Positions 14,847 to 25,444 are shown, numbered from the stretch's first letter. The stretch is 64,000 nt of DNA from Streptomyces scabichelini (GCF_011045015.1 NZ_JAAKZY010000018.1:1-64000), one strand, 5' to 3'. Translations and numbers: made by a program. Notes: generated by a model not told the origin, from the sequence alone.

Positions 14847-15591
14847 ATGCCGCGTCGACTGCGCTTCAACGGGACGGACAGCAAGAATGGTGCATGTCCC
14901 GCCGTGCACGAGGACATCGACTCGGGCGAGATCATCGTTCAGGGGGCGCCGGTCACCGATCCCGAGGACATCGCCCAGTTGCAGCACTTCGGCCCGTCGG
15001 ACGCTGCGGTGGCCGTACCGCGCGAACTCCTCGTGAACCACGGACCCAAGGAGGTCACCCGCGTGCCCAAGCTGATCGACCTGGAAGAGTTCGGCAAGCT
15101 CTTCGAGACGTTCGAGCACTCGGCGTGGCATCTGGAGACACGGCGCGGCTACGCGTCCGACCGTGACGACGACTACCGCGTCTTCACGGAGACCGGCTCG
15201 GCTCCCTGCGACCTCGACAGCGACTGGTGCAGGAACATCCTCCGTTAGACAGCGGCCGGGAAGACGGTCGGCAGGGTCCGCGTCGTCGACGACCCGCCCA
15301 CCCAGGGGCAGTTGTTCCTCCTGGATTACGCGAAGTGCAACGCGGCCACCGGTGAGGACGTACGGAACCTGTGGCGTGCGGACTTCGACCGGCTGTGCCT
15401 CCCCGCCGAGGACTGGTGGATCTTTGACTCGCGCCTGGTCGCACTCCTGCACTTCGACGAGGCGGACGTTCTGCTCAACGTCGAGGTGATCACGGAGCCC
15501 GCCGAGGTGCTGCCAGGTGCGCGACGCCGCGATGCATCACGCCGTTCCCTACGACCAGTTCGCCGCCCAGGTGGCTTCGACCGACCAGTGA
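14847..15591 (+). pseudogene. DUF6879-family protein, broken by an in-frame TAG and a frameshift
   Basis: Starts at ATG 14847 after GAGAGGGG. The frame reads MPRRLRFNGTDSKNG through LIDLEEFGKLFETFEHSAWHLETRRGYASD to CRNILR, then TAG at 15246-15248, where family members have Gln (CAG to TAG is one change). The same frame continues past the stop with clear family sequence (GKTVGRVRVVDDPPTQGQ, EDWWIFDSRLVALLHFD). Near 15506 the frame shifts, and the expected tail (VRDAAMHHAVPYDQFAAQV) is found in the +1 frame, ending at TGA 15589-15591. Two independent lesions argue for decay, not programmed recoding. It sits 10 bp before the XRE gene, the usual neighbour of this family. Confidence 0.85.
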
Positions 15592-15601
15592 AATGTGACC
15601 G

Positions 15602-16444
15602 GTGAGCACGGACTTTCAACAGGCTCGGGAAGCCCTGGGAGCACGGCTGAGAGCCCTGCGGCTCGGGTGCCCTGAAGGACGGCTCACCGGCACACAGCTC
15701 GCTCAGCGTCTCGGCTGGGCGCACTCGAAGATCTACAAGCTGGAGAACGGGCAGCAGACCGCGACACCGGCAGACCTCCGGGCCTGGGCGGAAGGCGTCG
15801 GACAGCCGGAAGCGTACGTCGAGCTGGAAGGTCGGCTGAGAGGCTTCGAGTCCCACATCCGGTCATGGCGGCGGCAGTTGGCCGTGGGACACCGGCCTGT
15901 GCAGGAGACCTGGAACACGGAGGTCTCCAGGTCCGCCGTCATCCATGCCTGGGAAGAGGCCGTTGTCGCAGGCATGTTGCAGACCGCCGACTACGCACGG
16001 CACCTCTTCCTGCGGTACGCGGACATGCACGGCACGAAGCGCGACACCGAGGAGGCGGTCCGGGCCAGACTGAAGCGTCAGGAATGGCTCTACGAATCGG
16101 GCAAGAAGTTCCGCGTCCTCATGTGGGAGGCGGCACTTCACGCCCAGCTCTGCCCGCCCTCCGTTCTCGCCGCCCAGCTCGACCGGCTCATAGGTGTCGT
16201 CGGTCTTGACACCGTGGAAATCGGAATCATCCCCCTGGGCGCTCCGCTGAAGATCCCGGCCGCCAACGGGTTCTGGGTGCTGGATGACAGGCTCGTCATT
16301 GCCGAGGACTGGCACGCGGAACTCTGGCTGGACGACCAGGACAGCGTCACCACGTACATGCGGGTCTGGAAGACGCTCCGCAAGTCCGCAGTCTTCGGCG
16401 CCGACGCTCAGCGGGTGATCAGCCGGACGCGGCAGACGCTGTGA
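15602..16444 (+). CDS. XRE-family regulator with DUF5753 domain
   Basis: Product of 280 residues. The HTH spans about residues 12-60 (LTGTQLAQRLGWAHSKIYKLENGQQT) and the DUF5753 domain about 85-275 (EEAVVAGMLQTADYARHLF; RQEWLYESGKKFRVLMWEAAL; IPAANGFWVLDD). Streptomyces carry many such regulators, typically next to small DUF397 or DUF6879 partner proteins, with roles in development or stress in the few studied cases. Here the partner upstream is a pseudogene, so the regulator may be orphaned. It closes the accessory island on the right. Confidence 0.9.
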   Translation: MSTDFQQAREALGARLRALRLGCPEGRLTGTQLAQRLGWAHSKIYKLENGQQTATPADLRAWAEGVGQPEAYVELEGRLRGFESHIRSWRRQLAVGHRPVQETWNTEVSRSAVIHAWEEAVVAGMLQTADYARHLFLRYADMHGTKRDTEEAVRARLKRQEWLYESGKKFRVLMWEAALHAQLCPPSVLAAQLDRLIGVVGLDTVEIGIIPLGAPLKIPAANGFWVLDDRLVIAEDWHAELWLDDQDSVTTYMRVWKTLRKSAVFGADAQRVISRTRQTL

Positions 16445-16514
16445 TCACCAAGCACAGCTCACCGCTGGTTCGTACGCCGTGTTCAGAGACCACGGTTCGC
16501 CCGTGATGGCGGTA

Positions 16515-16611
16515 CCGCGCCCGTAAGGGGCGCGACCCACCTTCACCGGCCCGCGCCCGCGGCGGAGCCGCATATCGACACAGCATCACCGTTCTTCCAG
16601 CGGAGCGTTCA
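16515..16611 (-). repeat. Dispersed palindromic element, copy A (degenerate)
   Basis: Read on the minus strand it begins TGAACGCTCCGCTGG, where TGA is the stop codon of the TetR gene, and ends with GTCGCGCCCCTTACGGGCGCGG, a short GC hairpin. It corresponds to the better copies at 26541 and 54588. It is the only sequence of note in the 165-bp gap between the XRE and TetR genes. Confidence 0.7.
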
Positions 16612-17259
16612 GCGGACAAGCCCCGCCACGATCGTCGTGAGCGTGCGCTCGACGACCGCGTCGCGCTGGTCGGCGGGGAGGCGGGCCAGCGGGCCGTCGA
16701 GGATGAGCAGCGAGAGGCCATGGACGGCCGACCAGGCGGCGACCTCGGCCGCGGGCCGGTTCTCCGGCCGCATCCGGCCCGTGGCCACGAGCGCGTCGAG
16801 CGTGTCCGAGAGCTCCACGAACGCCGCGAGCGACGGCCTGTCGTCGGGGGCCTCGAGGCCGGTGAAGTCGTCGGCCTCCTCCGGGGTCGTGCGGCAGAAG
16901 GCGGTGCGGTAGAGCCCCGGGTGCTCGATCGCGAACCGTACATACCCGCGCCCGATCGCCTCGGTCCTGCGAACGGCCTCCTCCCCGGGGTCGTCGAGCT
17001 GGGGCAGCGCAGCCACGGCCTTGGCCATCGACGCGGCGATCGCCTGCTGGCCGCGGACCTTCACGGCATGGAGGAGATCTCCCTGGCCGCTGAAGTGGCG
17101 GTACGCGGCGGTGGGTGACACGCCGACGCTGCGGGCCGCCTCGCGCAGGACGACCCGCTCGGGGCCGCCCTCGGCCGCGAGTTCCACGGCGGCCCCGATC
17201 AGCGCGTTGCGGAGATCGCCGTGGTGGTAGCGGGTCTTGCCGCCAGTGATCGGTCCCAT
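16609..17259 (-). CDS. TetR-family regulator of the adjacent MMPL transporter
   Basis: Product of 216 residues. The TetR HTH is at about residues 12-60 (YHHGDLRNALIGAA; SVGVSPTAAYRHFSGQGDLL), followed by a ligand-binding helical domain of the TetR_C_33/WHG type (YVRFAIEHPGLYRTAFC). It diverges from the MMPL transporter gene across 110 bp holding a perfect inverted repeat at 17313. The likely role is repression of the transporter, released by a ligand that cannot be identified. Its stop codon is the start of a dispersed repeat. Confidence 0.9.
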   Translation of the reverse strand: MGPITGGKTRYHHGDLRNALIGAAVELAAEGGPERVVLREAARSVGVSPTAAYRHFSGQGDLLHAVKVRGQQAIAASMAKAVAALPQLDDPGEEAVRRTEAIGRGYVRFAIEHPGLYRTAFCRTTPEEADDFTGLEAPDDRPSLAAFVELSDTLDALVATGRMRPENRPAAEVAAWSAVHGLSLLILDGPLARLPADQRDAVVERTLTTIVAGLVR

Positions 17260-17312
17260 GACTCCATCCTGCCCGAAAACTCCATCCTTCTTCGAAAGCT
17301 GAAGTTGACGCC

Positions 17313-17343
17313 GTTAACATCCTGTGTCATCGTCAATGTTAAC
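17313..17343. promoter_or_regulatory. Operator-like inverted repeat between TetR and MMPL genes
   Basis: GTTAACAT at 17313-17320 and ATGTTAAC at 17336-17343 are perfect inverted repeats separated by 15 bp. They overlap the region just downstream of a TTGACG hexamer (17305-17310), which may be the -35 element of the transporter promoter. This is typical of TetR repressor sites. Confidence 0.75.
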
Positions 17344-17369
17344 AGCATAAACATCTGGGGGCGATCACC

Positions 17370-19568
17370 ATGTTCGATCGAATTGCCGAGCTGGCCCTCC
17401 ACCGGGGCCGATTCGTACTGACACTGACCGTGCTGGCCGTGGTCGCCATGGGGGCCATCGGCTTCGGGGCGTTCGGCAAGCTCCTGGGCGGCGGCTTCGA
17501 GGATCCGAACGCGCCCTCGACCCACGCCCAGGAGCTCATCGACGAGAAGTTCGGCGGCGAGACCAATCTGGTCCTGCTGGTGCGGGCCGACGACGGCGAC
17601 CTCGGCTCTCCCGCCGCCGAACGCGCGGGCCGCACGCTCACCTCGGAGCTCAAGGGCGAGCCCACCGTGGCGAACGTGATCTCGTACTGGGACACCGGCG
17701 CCGCCACGCTGACCTCCCGGGACGGCGACGCGGCGCTGGTGCTGGCCCACGTCAAGGGCGACGACACCGAGCAGGGGGACAACGCCTCGGCGCTCATCGA
17801 CGCGTACACCGGCGACCGGAACGGGCTGACCGTGCAGGCCGGCGGAGAGGCCGCGGTCGGCGACGAAGTTCCCACCCAGGTCGCCAAGGACCTCGCGTTG
17901 GCCGAGACGATCGCCGTGCCTCTGATCCTCATCCTGCTCGTGATGGCCTTCGGCAGCATCGTCGCGGCGCTGCTGCCCCTGGTCATCGGGCTGATCGCGA
18001 TCGTCGGCACCTTCGCCGAGCTCTATGTGCTCGGCAGCATCACCAACGTGTCGGTGTTCTCGATCAACCTCACCACCGCCCTCGGCCTCGGCCTCGGCAT
18101 CGACTACGCCCTGCTCATGATCAGCCGGTTCCGCGAGCACCTCGCGGAGGGCGCCGACGTTCCCGAGGCACTCCGGCACACTGTACGGACGGCCGGGCGG
18201 ACCATCGTCTTCTCGGCGGCGACCGTCGCCGCCGCGCTGGCCGCCCTGCTGGTCTTCCCGCAGTTCTTCCTGCGCTCCTTCGCCTACGCGGGCATCGGCG
18301 TGGTGGTCATCGCCGCCGTCAGTGCCCTGCTCGTCGTCCCGGCGCTGCTCGCCGTGCTCGGCCACCGGGTCAACAGCGGCCGCCTGCCCTGGGCGCAGAC
18401 CGTACGCAGCGCCGAGGCGCCCTTCTGGGGCCGGCTGGCCCGCACGGTCATGCGCAGGCCCGCGCTGACCGCGCTGCCGGTCCTCGGGATCCTGCTGCTC
18501 GCCGCGAGTCCGCTGCTCGGTGTCACCTTCGGCACGCCGGACGAGCGGGTGCTGCCGGAGAGCGCCCAGAGCCGGCAGGTCGCCACCACGGTGCAGCGCG
18601 ACTTCACGGGCAGCGACGAGTCGGCGGTGCAGATCGTCACGACCGGGCCCGTGGCCGCGGACGGGCTGCGCTCGTACGCGACCGAGCTGTCGCGGCTCGA
18701 CGGCGCCGTGCGGGTCGAGACGTCCGCCGGCACGTTCAGTGAGGGCCGCGCCACCCCGCCAGGCCCCGCGAATGCCGCACTGGGCCGGCCCGACGCCCAG
18801 CGGATCACGGTCGTCACCGGCCTCACCCCCAAGTCCGACGAAGCCCAGGGCCTGGTCAAGGACGTACGGGCGGTGGATCCGCCGGCCGGGACGGAGACGC
18901 TGGTCGGCGGCACCGACGCGCGGCTCGTCGACTCCAAGGACTCGATCGCCGACCGGCTCCCGGCCGCCATCGCTCTCGTGGCGGGCACCACGTTTCTCAT
19001 CCTCTTCCTGTTCACCGGCAGCGTGGTCCAGCCACTGCGGGCGCTGGTCCTCAACGCCGTCAGCCTCACCGCGGCCATCGGCGTGATGGTGTGGATCTTC
19101 CAGGACGGCCATCTGTCCTCCCTGCTCGGCTTCACTCCGCAGCCGATGGACACCTCCATGACGGTGCTCATGTTCTGCATCGCCTTCGGCCTGTCCATGG
19201 ACTACGAGGTCTTCGTGACCAGCCGGATCAAGGAGCTGCACGACGCGGGCGCCGACACGGAGACCGCCGTCACCAGCGGGCTCTCGCACACCGGTCGAAT
19301 CGTGACCATGGCCGCCGGGCTGCTCGCGGTGAGCTTCTTCGCCTTCGGCACGGCTCAGGTCAGCTTCATCCAGATGTTCGGGCTCGGCAGCGGCCTGGCG
19401 ATCCTGATCGACGCGGTGGCCGTACGCGGGGTACTGGTACCGGCGGCCATGCGCCTCCTCGGCCGTACGGCCTGGTACGCGCCGAAGCCGCTGCGCGCGG
19501 TGCACGGCCGGCTGGGCCTCACGGAGGGCGCGCCCACCGAGGAGAAGCGGACGCCCGCCAAGGTCTGA
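17370..19568 (+). CDS. MMPL-family (RND-type) transporter
   Basis: Inner-membrane proton-driven exporter of 732 residues with the two-fold MMPL layout: TM1 (residues 13-33), an outer porter domain, five TM helices near 185-330, a second porter domain and five more TM helices near 535-710. The proton-relay Asp-Tyr pairs are present (GLGLGIDYALLMISRF and FGLSMDYEVFVTSR). Members of the family export lipids, siderophores or drugs; the cargo is unknown here. GGGGGCG precedes ATG 17370. It is paired with the divergent TetR gene and ends in a hairpin terminator at 19595. Confidence 0.92.
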   Translation: MFDRIAELALHRGRFVLTLTVLAVVAMGAIGFGAFGKLLGGGFEDPNAPSTHAQELIDEKFGGETNLVLLVRADDGDLGSPAAERAGRTLTSELKGEPTVANVISYWDTGAATLTSRDGDAALVLAHVKGDDTEQGDNASALIDAYTGDRNGLTVQAGGEAAVGDEVPTQVAKDLALAETIAVPLILILLVMAFGSIVAALLPLVIGLIAIVGTFAELYVLGSITNVSVFSINLTTALGLGLGIDYALLMISRFREHLAEGADVPEALRHTVRTAGRTIVFSAATVAAALAALLVFPQFFLRSFAYAGIGVVVIAAVSALLVVPALLAVLGHRVNSGRLPWAQTVRSAEAPFWGRLARTVMRRPALTALPVLGILLLAASPLLGVTFGTPDERVLPESAQSRQVATTVQRDFTGSDESAVQIVTTGPVAADGLRSYATELSRLDGAVRVETSAGTFSEGRATPPGPANAALGRPDAQRITVVTGLTPKSDEAQGLVKDVRAVDPPAGTETLVGGTDARLVDSKDSIADRLPAAIALVAGTTFLILFLFTGSVVQPLRALVLNAVSLTAAIGVMVWIFQDGHLSSLLGFTPQPMDTSMTVLMFCIAFGLSMDYEVFVTSRIKELHDAGADTETAVTSGLSHTGRIVTMAAGLLAVSFFAFGTAQVSFIQMFGLGSGLAILIDAVAVRGVLVPAAMRLLGRTAWYAPKPLRAVHGRLGLTEGAPTEEKRTPAKV

Positions 19569-19594
19569 TCCCTCTGACGGCGCACAGTCGACGC

Positions 19595-19627
19595 AGGCGC
19601 TCGGCCGGGAATCCCGGTCGAGCGCCT
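19595..19627 (+). terminator. Terminator after the MMPL gene
   Basis: A 15-bp stem (AGGCGCTCGGCCGGG paired with CCCGGTCGAGCGCCT, one G-T pair) with a 3-nt loop, 26 bp after the stop codon. Confidence 0.85.
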
Positions 19628-19641
19628 CTACCGCGGAGCCC

Positions 19642-19945
19642 CTAGGACGCCCGTCTCCGGTACTGGCCCGGTGCCACCCCGTACTCCCGCTTGAAGGCCT
19701 TGGCGAAGGCGAACTCCGAGGTGTAGCCCGTGCGTTGGGCCACCGTGCGCAGCGGGGCGTCCTGTTCGCGCAACAGGAGGCCCGCCGTCGTCATGCGCCA
19801 CCAGGTCAGATACGCGAGCGGGGAGCGGCCCACCAGCGTGGTGAACCGGCGGGCGAACGCCGCTCGGGACAGACCGCCGAGCGCGCCCAGCTCCTCCACC
19901 GTCCACGGATGCGCCGGATCGCCGTGGACCGCGCCCAGCGCCCAC
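19642..19945 (-). pseudogene. C-terminal HTH remnant of an AraC-family regulator
   Basis: Only the last ~100 codons of an AraC regulator remain: HPWTVEELGALGGLSRAAFARRF, GRSPLAYLTWWRMTTAGLLL and RTVAQRTGYTSEFAFAKAFKREYGVAPGQYRR, i.e. both HTH motifs. Upstream of about 19945 the frame changes abruptly into the antisense of an oxidoreductase gene. The cupin-like N-terminal domain and the promoter are missing, so this is a truncated, presumably silent gene. Confidence 0.85.
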
Positions 19946-19954
19946 CCACCGACG

Positions 19955-20310
19955 GATCCGACAGAGCCGCCGACCAGCTCGTCGGCGGGGCGATCGGCGG
20001 CCCCGCCTTCCGCCCACTCGGCGACGTCCTCGCCGACGGAAGCGCGATCGTCGTCTACGGCTGGCTCGACCGACGCCTCGCCGAGATCCCCTGGACCTGG
20101 CCCTTCACCCTCCACACGTACGCGAACTTCCCCCGCACCACGACTCCGGGCGGACGCCGCCGCTCTACGGCCTTCCTGAACGCCGGCCTGCGCGACGGCG
20201 GTCTCCGGCCGGTGATCGCCGAGGTCTTCGACGGCCTCGACGACATCCAGGAGGCCCACCGCCTGATGGAGAGCAACCGGCACACGGGCAAGATCGTGGT
20301 GCGGGTCTAG
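19955..20310 (+). pseudogene. C-terminal remnant of a zinc-binding-dehydrogenase-type quinone oxidoreductase
   Basis: The plus-strand frame from about 19955 to TAG 20310 matches the C-terminal third of NADPH:quinone oxidoreductases: LADGSAIVVYGWLDRR, TAFLNAGLRDGGLRPVIAEVFDGLDDIQEAHRLMES and TGKIVVRV. The N-terminal GroES-like domain and the Rossmann start are absent. It meets the AraC remnant head to head with only ~10 bp between, as expected if a deletion removed the 5' halves and shared promoter of two divergent genes. Its stop overlaps the stop of the GH25 gene (CTAG). Confidence 0.85.
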
Positions 20311-20864
20311 CCGCCCTGGGCCCATTCCTTCAGCGCGGCCTTGCTCGCGAAATCCGCCACGTTCTTGTCCAGCGGATTGTCCGTGTACTGGTGGAAGCGC
20401 CACTTGGCCTGGATGCGGGGCTTGCCGGCGGTCACGTAGTCGGCGATCCAGAGGCCGTCGCCCGCGTATGAGGTCGTGTCGACGTTCAGCCAGTAATTTC
20501 TGTTCGCGTAGAGGATCACCCGGTGATTGGGCCGCAGTTCCTTCACCTTCCGGATGAAGCGGTCCTTTTCCGAGTTGCTGGCGTGGGTGCCCTCGCTCGT
20601 CGTCTCCCAGTCGACGGCGAGGATGTCGCCGGCCTTTTCCGGGGCCTTGCTGACGAAGTACTCGGCCTGGGCCGTGAGGTTGCCGGGCCAGAGGAAGTGG
20701 TAGAAGCCGACGACGCAGCCGGCATCGCGGGCGGTCCTCACCTGGGCGCCGAGCTTGGGGTTGACGTACGAACGACCCTCCGTCGCCTTGACGAAGACGA
20801 AGGACAGGCCGTCGGTGTCGAACGAGGACGACTGGTGGGAGCTGACATCGATGCCGCGCAGCAT
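20307..20864 (-). CDS. GH25 lysozyme-like muramidase without signal peptide
   Basis: Product of 185 residues covering a complete GH25 fold: MLRGIDVSSHQ (catalytic-site Asp), FVFVKATEG, GFYHFLWPG, ILAVDWETT (Asp/Glu pair), ILYANRNYW, LWIADYV and WRFHQYTD. It would cleave the MurNAc-GlcNAc bond of peptidoglycan. I chose ATG 20864 because GGAGGT lies 6 nt upstream; an in-frame start further up adds 18 residues without signal-peptide character. The lack of an export signal is odd for a wall hydrolase and suggests non-classical export or release by lysis. Confidence 0.9.
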   Translation of the reverse strand: MLRGIDVSSHQSSSFDTDGLSFVFVKATEGRSYVNPKLGAQVRTARDAGCVVGFYHFLWPGNLTAQAEYFVSKAPEKAGDILAVDWETTSEGTHASNSEKDRFIRKVKELRPNHRVILYANRNYWLNVDTTSYAGDGLWIADYVTAGKPRIQAKWRFHQYTDNPLDKNVADFASKAALKEWAQGG

Positions 20865-21022
20865 GGGGGGACCTCCGTGCGGTGGGGGAGAGGGAAGCGT
20901 GAGCCAGGGAACCAGCAACTACCTTGCTTTTTCCCTTACTTCACCGGTCCCCACCCTCGCACGAGTGATCGACGTCAATCTCGGCGGGTTGAGAAATCAT
21001 CTCCGCAATCGTCTCCGCGGGC

Positions 21023-22390
21023 TCAGCACTCGATGATGTTCACCGCGAGCCCGCCCCGTGCCGTCTCCTTGTACTTGACGCTCATGTCCGCCCCCGTGTC
21101 CTTCATGGTCTTGATGACCTTGTCGAGGGACACCTTGTGGGAGCCGTCGCCGCGCATGGCCATCCTCGCCGCCGTCACGGCCTTGGCGGCGGCCATGCCG
21201 TTGCGTTCGATGCAGGGGATCTGGACGAGGCCGCCGACGGGGTCGCAGGTGAGGCCGAGGTTGTGTTCCATGCCGATCTCGGCGGCGTTCTCGACCTGTT
21301 CGGGAGAGCCGCCCAGGACCTCGGCGAGCGCGCCCGCCGCCATGGAGCAGGCCGAGCCGACCTCGCCCTGGCAGCCGACCTCGGCACCGGAGATGGAGGC
21401 GTTCTCCTTGAAGAGCATGCCGATGGCTCCGGCGGCCAGCAGGAAGCGGACCACGCCGTCCTCGTCCGCGCCGGGCACGAAGTTGATGTAGTAGTGCAGG
21501 ACCGCCGGGATGATGCCCGCCGCGCCGTTGGTCGGGGCGGTGACGACCCGGCCGCCCGCCGCGTTCTCCTCGTTCACGGCCATCGCGTAGAGCGTGATCC
21601 ACTCCATGGCGTGGGCCAACGGGTCGCCCTCGGCCCGGAGTTGGCGTGCCGACATGGCCGCCCTGCGGCGGACCTTCAGGCCGCCGGGCAGGATGCCCTC
21701 GCGGGACATGCCGCGTGAGACGCACGCCTGCATCACGCGCCAGATGGCCAGCAGGCCCTCGCGGACCTCGTCCTCGGTCCGCCAGGCCCGCTCGTTCTCC
21801 AGCATCAGGGAGGAGATCGACAGGCCCGTCTCCTTCGTCAGGCGCAGCAACTCGTCGCCCGTGCGGAACGGGTACTTCAGCGCTGTGTCGTCGAGCTTGA
21901 TCCGGTCCGCGCCGACCGCTTCCTCGTCGACGACGAAGCCGCCGCCCACGGAGTAGTACGTCTTCGAGAGGAGTTCGGCGCCCGAAGCGTCGTACGCCCA
22001 GAGCGTCATGCCGTTCGCGTGGTACGGCAGAGTCCTGCGGCGGTGGAGGATCAGGTCGTCGTCGAAGGAGAAGGGGATCCGGTGCTCGCCGAGCAGTTTC
22101 AGGAGGCTCTGTGAGCGGATCGCGTCCACCCGCTCGTCCGCCGTCTCCACGTCGACCGTTCGCGGGGACTCGCCCTCCAGGCCGAGCAGCACCGCCTTCG
22201 GGGTTCCGTGGCCGTGCCCGGTCGCGCCGAGGGACCCGTACAGTTCGGCGCGTATCGAGGCGGTGGGGGCCAGCAGGCCCTCGTTCTTCAGGCGGCGGGC
22301 GAACATCCGTGCCGCGCGCATCGGGCCGACCGTGTGGGAGCTGGACGGACCGATGCCGATCGAGAAAAGGTCGAAGACCGAGATGGCCAC
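21023..22390 (-). CDS. sdaA: L-serine ammonia-lyase, iron-sulfur type
   Basis: Deaminates L-serine to pyruvate and ammonia in the cytosol. The 455-residue single-chain form carries the beta domain ([14 protein letters not shown] at 11-24) and the alpha domain ([17 protein letters not shown]). Cys340, Cys382 and Cys393 have the C-x41-C-x10-C spacing of the [4Fe-4S] ligands. GTG 22390 follows GAGGAG. It is the last gene of the gcvT-gcvH-glyA-sdaA run, which joins glycine cleavage and serine synthesis to pyruvate production under the glycine riboswitch. Confidence 0.95.
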   Translation of the reverse strand: MAISVFDLFSIGIGPSSSHTVGPMRAARMFARRLKNEGLLAPTASIRAELYGSLGATGHGHGTPKAVLLGLEGESPRTVDVETADERVDAIRSQSLLKLLGEHRIPFSFDDDLILHRRRTLPYHANGMTLWAYDASGAELLSKTYYSVGGGFVVDEEAVGADRIKLDDTALKYPFRTGDELLRLTKETGLSISSLMLENERAWRTEDEVREGLLAIWRVMQACVSRGMSREGILPGGLKVRRRAAMSARQLRAEGDPLAHAMEWITLYAMAVNEENAAGGRVVTAPTNGAAGIIPAVLHYYINFVPGADEDGVVRFLLAAGAIGMLFKENASISGAEVGCQGEVGSACSMAAGALAEVLGGSPEQVENAAEIGMEHNLGLTCDPVGGLVQIPCIERNGMAAAKAVTAARMAMRGDGSHKVSLDKVIKTMKDTGADMSVKYKETARGGLAVNIIEC

Positions 22391-22476
22391 GGTGACTCCT
22401 CACAACGGGGTGGAACCGGGGTGGAACATGAGCCGGGGCACCGCGCACGTGCCTCCAGTGTGCGTGGTGCCCCGAA

Positions 22477-22518
22477 GAATCCGTACGGAACGTACGAGAA
22501 TCCGTACGGAACGTACGA
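22477..22518. repeat. Two 21-bp direct repeats between glyA and sdaA
   Basis: GAATCCGTACGGAACGTACGA occurs twice back to back (22477-22497 and 22498-22518). Each copy contains the palindrome TCCGTACGGA. It lies just after the glyA stop and 87 bp before sdaA. A related string, ATTCCGTACGG, is repeated at 45001 before the MetE-like gene. Confidence 0.85.
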
Positions 22519-22519
22519 A

Positions 22520-23782
22520 CTACTTCAGGCCGGCGTACAGCGGGTGCTTGTCGGCCAGAGCGGACACCCGGGCCTTCAGGGACTCCGCGTCGTAGGCGGG
22601 CTTCAGCGCCTCGGCGATGATGTCCGCGACCTCGGCGAAGTCCTCGGTCCGGAAACCGCGGGTCGCCAGGGCGGGCGTACCGATGCGGAGGCCGGAGGTG
22701 ACCATCGGCGGGCGCGGGTCGTTCGGGACGGCGTTGCGGTTGACCGTGATGCCGACCTCGTGGAGGCGGTCCTCGGCCTGCTGCCCGTCGAGTTCGGAGT
22801 GGCGCAGGTCGACGAGGACGAGGTGGACGTCCGTGCCGCCGGACAGTACCGAGACACCGGCCGAGGTGACGTCGTCCCGCATCAGGCGCTCGGCGAGGAT
22901 CCGCGCGCCCTCCAGAGTCCGCCGCTGGCGCTCCTTGAACTCCTCCGAGGCCGCGACCTTGAAGGAGACGGCCTTGGCCGCGATCACGTGCTCCAGCGGA
23001 CCGCCCTGCTGACCCGGGAAGACGGCCGAGTTGATCTTCTTGGCCAGTTCCGCCGTCGACAGGATCACGCCACCACGCGGACCGCCCAGCGTCTTGTGGG
23101 TGGTGGTCGTGACGACGTGGGCGTGCGGGACGGGGTTCGGGTGCAGCCCCGCCGCCACCAGGCCCGCGAAGTGCGCCATGTCCACCATCAGGTACGCGCC
23201 GACCTCGTCGGCGATCCGTCGGAAGGCCGCGAAGTCCAGCTGACGCGGGTACGCCGACCAGCCGGCCACGATCAGCTTCGGCTTGGACTCCTTGGCCAGC
23301 TTCTCGACCTCGGCCATGTCGACCTGGCCGGTCTCGTCGTCCACGTGGTACGCGACCACGTTGTAGAGCTTGCCGGAGAAGTTGATCTTCATGCCGTGGG
23401 TCAGGTGCCCGCCGTGGGCGAGGTTCAGGCCCATGATCGTGTCGCCTGGCTTGAGCAGCGCGAACATCGCGGCGGCGTTGGCCTGGGCGCCCGAGTGCGG
23501 CTGCACGTTGGCGTGTTCGGCGCCGAAGAGCTCCTTGATCCGCTCGATGGCGATCCGCTCGACGACGTCGACGTGCTCGCAGCCGCCGTAGTAGCGGCGG
23601 CCCGGGTAGCCCTCGGCGTACTTGTTGGTGAGGACCGAGCCCTGGGCCTCCATGACCGCGACCGGAGCGAAGTTCTCGGAGGCGATCATTTCCAGGGTGG
23701 ACTGCTGACGGTTCAGCTCGGCGTCGACGGCGGCGGCGACGTCCGGGTCGAGTTCATGCAGGGGCTGGTTCAGAAGCGACAT
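22520..23782 (-). CDS. glyA: Serine hydroxymethyltransferase
   Basis: PLP enzyme interconverting serine plus THF with glycine plus 5,10-methylene-THF. The 420-residue length is standard. The Schiff-base Lys230 is in [16 protein letters not shown], and the active-site strings SENFAP (35-40), [11 protein letters not shown] and [10 protein letters not shown] are present. Only 14 bp separate it from gcvH, so it belongs to the glycine-cleavage transcript and is probably the catabolic SHMT that uses methylene-THF from glycine cleavage. Confidence 0.96.
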   Translation of the reverse strand: MSLLNQPLHELDPDVAAAVDAELNRQQSTLEMIASENFAPVAVMEAQGSVLTNKYAEGYPGRRYYGGCEHVDVVERIAIERIKELFGAEHANVQPHSGAQANAAAMFALLKPGDTIMGLNLAHGGHLTHGMKINFSGKLYNVVAYHVDDETGQVDMAEVEKLAKESKPKLIVAGWSAYPRQLDFAAFRRIADEVGAYLMVDMAHFAGLVAAGLHPNPVPHAHVVTTTTHKTLGGPRGGVILSTAELAKKINSAVFPGQQGGPLEHVIAAKAVSFKVAASEEFKERQRRTLEGARILAERLMRDDVTSAGVSVLSGGTDVHLVLVDLRHSELDGQQAEDRLHEVGITVNRNAVPNDPRPPMVTSGLRIGTPALATRGFRTEDFAEVADIIAEALKPAYDAESLKARVSALADKHPLYAGLK

Positions 23783-23796
23783 CAGTCAGGAGTCCT

Positions 23797-24186
23797 TCAG
23801 GAGCTGGAGTCGGAGCCGGAGAATTCGGTGTACTCGTCCGCGGAGAGCAGGTCCTTCGGCTCCTCGGCGGCGCGTACCTTGAACAGCCAGCCGCCCTCGA
23901 ACGGGGCGGTGTTCACCAGTGCCGGGTCGTCCACGACGTCCTGGTTGATCTCGGTGATCTCACCGGTGACGGGCGAGTACAGATCGCTGACCGACTTCGT
24001 CGACTCCAGCTCGCCACAGGTCTCGCCTGCGGTGACCGTGTCGCCGACCTCGGGGAGCTGGACGTAGACGACGTCGCCGAGCGCGTTGGCCGCGAACTCG
24101 GTGATGCCGACCGTCGAGACGCCGTCCTCGGCGACCGACAGCCACTCGTGCTCCTTGCTGTAGCGCAGCTGCTGGGGGTTGCTCAT
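23797..24186 (-). CDS. gcvH: Glycine cleavage system H protein
   Basis: Lipoyl carrier of 129 residues that shuttles the aminomethyl group between the P, T and L proteins. The lipoyl Lys64 sits in [12 protein letters not shown]. The start ([15 protein letters not shown]) is typical. It lies between gcvT and glyA. gcvP and lpd are not in the window, as is usual in Streptomyces, where gcvP stands apart. Confidence 0.96.
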   Translation of the reverse strand: MSNPQQLRYSKEHEWLSVAEDGVSTVGITEFAANALGDVVYVQLPEVGDTVTAGETCGELESTKSVSDLYSPVTGEITEINQDVVDDPALVNTAPFEGGWLFKVRAAEEPKDLLSADEYTEFSGSDSSS

Positions 24187-24274
24187 GGCCTGAATTCTCC
24201 TGTACGCGGGGGAGTGCTGATGACAGTGCTTATGACGCGGAGGTCGGTGGTGAGCTGGGCGGATGTGCCCTGTG

Positions 24275-25402
<1,128 letters not shown>

Positions 25403-25444
25403 CGGTGGGGCTCCCAAGGCATGACGGCGAGGTCGTTCCTCCCC

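Noticed and set aside
15246..15248. Programmed stop-codon readthrough in the DUF6879 gene
   Set aside because: A second lesion (frame change near 15506) follows, and no readthrough context is visible, so decay is simpler.
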